A stretch of DNA of 64,000 nucleotides, from positions 1,467,373-1,531,372 of the forward strand of contig NMRA01000023.1 in NCBI GenBank assembly GCA_002633005.1, given 5' to 3'. Below the pieces are notes generated by a model. The model searched no databases and was not told the origin of the DNA. It saw nothing but the letters and a program-made list of their open reading frames with translations. The first letter of the stretch is position 1; every line of letters starts with the position of its first letter. The translations under genes and the position numbers were made by a program. Source of the stretch: Phoronis australis (Eukaryota; Phoronida; Phoronidae). This document shows positions 62,295 to 64,000 of this stretch, piece after piece.

Positions 62295-62636
62295 TTAGGC
62301 GATCGTTAAGTTCAACGATTCAAATTTGTCCACTTCTGGTTGTGACTCGCGCTTCGTTTGGGCGTTCAAATTAATTACCCTGACAATTTCACCGAATATT
62401 TCATCAATATAGAAATTTTTTAAGTACTCAACGTGCTTATCAGAAGACGTACACTCTAGAAGACTCCACATGTTCAGAAAATTTGCGAAGTTGTCGGAGT
62501 TCAACGGCGTTTGTTTGACCCAATTGCGAAATTCGCGACCTGTAAAGTTTTCTTCCGGTTCAAAGCCATGTAATTCAACTTCTTTGTCGTAATAGTCAAC
62601 AAAATCTGGCCAGACATATAAGAATTCCTTTTTGGG
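62295..62636 (-). pseudogene. piggyBac-like transposase fragment, 113 codons
   Basis: Open on the - strand from 62636 to the stop at 62295, with no ATG at its head. YIDEIFGEIVRVINLNAQTK resembles the start of the piggyBac transposase domain (F..DEI...IV..TN.YA). The DDE residues and the C-terminal Cys-rich finger are missing. The match is by eye and partial. Confidence 0.5.
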
Positions 62637-62665
62637 TTATCTTGTATATTAATTAAGTAAAAAGT

Positions 62666-62746
62666 TTACAAATTATTGCCAATTTCATCATTTGAAAAGT
62701 CTACGTCTGAATCGCCGTCGGCCGACGTTTTGTTTTCGCAAGTCAT
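62666..62746 (-). pseudogene. N-terminal piece of a piggyBac transposase (26 codons)
   Basis: ATG at 62746; reads MTCENK, then an acidic stretch DGDSDVDFSND, then TAA. Acidic N-termini of this kind are usual in piggyBac-like proteins. A stop separates it from the next fragment. Confidence 0.4.
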
Positions 62747-62964
62747 CGATCTAAATTCTTGGAAAACCCCTTCAATAACTCACGTTTCCTCTCAGCAACG
62801 AATCAGAAAAGCTGTTAGAAATGAAGGTAAGGCTATATTTAAATTTGTGACGTACACAAAAGAATTCCCCTAATCAACCAATCAAATATTCTGTTGCTTG
62901 GAAGTTCGGCATATCGTGAGACCGATAAAGCGGTCCATGGTGTTGAATGGAGGTAAGTTTCAGT

Positions 62965-62980
62965 GACCGCTTAAGCGGTC
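62965..62980. repeat. Perfect 16-bp palindrome near the piggyBac end
   Basis: GACCGCTTAAGCGGTC. A degenerate second copy (GACCGATAAAGCGGTC) lies about 45 bp inward, and each is followed by GGTGTTGAA. They look like subterminal repeats where a transposase would bind. Confidence 0.6.
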
Positions 62981-63000
62981 TGCGGTGTTGAAAGGGTTAA

Positions 63001-64000
63001 CTAAAATCCAGCCCTTTAATAATTCAAAATATGACTTTTAAACAATCATGTTCAACTTAATGTCCACCCTTACACTCTGCACTGCTTGTTCATATTTTGT
63101 AACTACAGCTTCTGAACAGCAACCAATTCATTTACCAGCAACTTAGTACAATCACCACACAATCACTGCATTCTGCCGACATAAATCCAACTCCCTGGAT
63201 GTACAGTACAGGCCAAAGTATTCAGAAAAAGTGACCTGGAATTCCATGTCTGTAATAATGCCTGGAATTCCACGTCATGACGAGTAGGTAGAACCCAAAT
63301 TCATTGGCAAAAGATTGATTGGTTTTTCTTCATGACCCAGTATGAAGGGGAATGAACAGGAAACTTAGTAAGGTGGCTCAGCCACGCTGTAATTACAATT
63401 TTGCACCCAATAAAAGTTATTACAATTTTGCACCCAATAAAAGTTATTACCAGTCATTTTTGCCCTTAACAGAATTAGCCATCATGATCGGGAAACCAGG
63501 TTTTGTCCGATTGCTTTTGCCTTGCGCTGCACATTGTAAATCCAAATTGAAAAGAGCACCGAAATTTGTCCCGTTTTAAAACCGGAGCAAGTTATCAAGT
63601 AACCCCTTCTTAATGCTCCCAATACAAACATACACCATTACACCACAACATCAATTTATCACACTGGGTTGAGTTAATAAACGTGTTATCACATCACAAT
63701 ATTGTGCTGTCATTAGTACATAATGGGCCACTACCAGCTACCATAACAAAAACAATACAACATGTTGGAATGTGCCCAAGACTGCATTGCAAACAGTATG
63801 CTACAAGTTGTGCTCTGGTTTTCTACGTGTGCCAAAGTAGTCCAACCTGTCTAAAAAATGAACGTCTGTCAATATTCATAATGATCGCAGATGAAAAACA
63901 TATTAAAAATAATGCTATAAATAGCCACTAGGTGGTGCAGAATAACCAGAGGTCTGTTTGAAAATGGGAAGGTGTCGTCGTGTCCCTCCTTGAAGATATA
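63001..64000. other. Right edge, probably REXO2 intron
   Basis: No exon on either strand recognised. Expected to be intronic if the REXO2 gene continues to the right. Confidence 0.35.
63392..63445. repeat. 27-bp tandem duplication, 2 copies
   Basis: ATTACAATTTTGCACCCAAT followed by AAAAGTT, repeated exactly. Confidence 0.9.

Larger units (their letters stand above)
61893..63000 (-). mobile_element. Internally deleted piggyBac-type transposon
   Basis: The right end reads inward as TTAACCCTTTCAACACCG, the TTAA plus CCCTTT form of piggyBac ends. The left end TTAAGTCTTTCAACTCC at 61893 matches at most positions. The 1.1-kb interior carries two - strand pieces of transposase N-terminus and lacks the DDE catalytic core, so it is non-autonomous. 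It lies in the presumed last intron of REXO2. Confidence 0.6.

Noticed and set aside
62676-62873. + strand frame at the piggyBac element
   Set aside because: Antisense of the transposase N-terminal fragment and its upstream region.

Overview
The window is animal nuclear DNA. Coding sequence is split into short exons with GT/AG splice sites, introns and intergenic DNA are long and AT-rich, and there are many dispersed repeats, minisatellites and assembly gaps (N runs). The families present (F5/8C plus F-type lectin modules, piggyBac, L1/Tx1-like LINE, many foldback elements) suit a marine invertebrate. A hemichordate, cephalochordate or echinoderm is my best guess; the species is not proven by the sequence.

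Two genes can be supported. The first, on the + strand, spans about 40.46-55.96 kb. It has nine exons whose splice phases all join, giving 1,581 coding bases and a 526-residue secreted protein: signal peptide, two F5/8 type C (discoidin) domains, a short Cys-containing linker, and a C-terminal F-type-lectin (fucolectin/FTP-like) domain. It is probably an extracellular glycan-, lipid- or cell-surface-binding adhesion or recognition protein. Both discoidin domains carry an RGD tripeptide at the same place. The second gene, on the - strand, is seen only as its final coding exon (61,568-61,649). Its C-terminus matches oligoribonuclease REXO2; the remaining exons must lie right of the window.

Layout: 0-7 kb is a graveyard of mobile elements: two copies of a MITE with matching terminal inverted repeats, a nested RNase H remnant of a LINE, a GA-rich gap and the C-terminal end of an L1/Tx1-like LINE. 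7-37 kb has no gene I can defend; it holds minisatellites, CRE-bearing tandem repeats, a recurring repeat family and a few weak ORFs. 37.3-38.7 kb is a direct duplication of about 680 bp, about 1% diverged and joined at a single N, most likely two haplotypes assembled in tandem. 40-56 kb is the lectin gene. 56-64 kb holds a CCAAT-box cluster, a TA-flanked foldback MITE, a GC-rich dimeric repeat, the REXO2 exon and an internally deleted piggyBac element lying in the presumed REXO2 intron.

No bacterial-type system, CRISPR array, tRNA or rRNA was seen. The most interesting object is the two-discoidin plus F-type-lectin gene, with its possible 9-nt in-frame microexon and its apparent lack of the usual fucose-binding signature.
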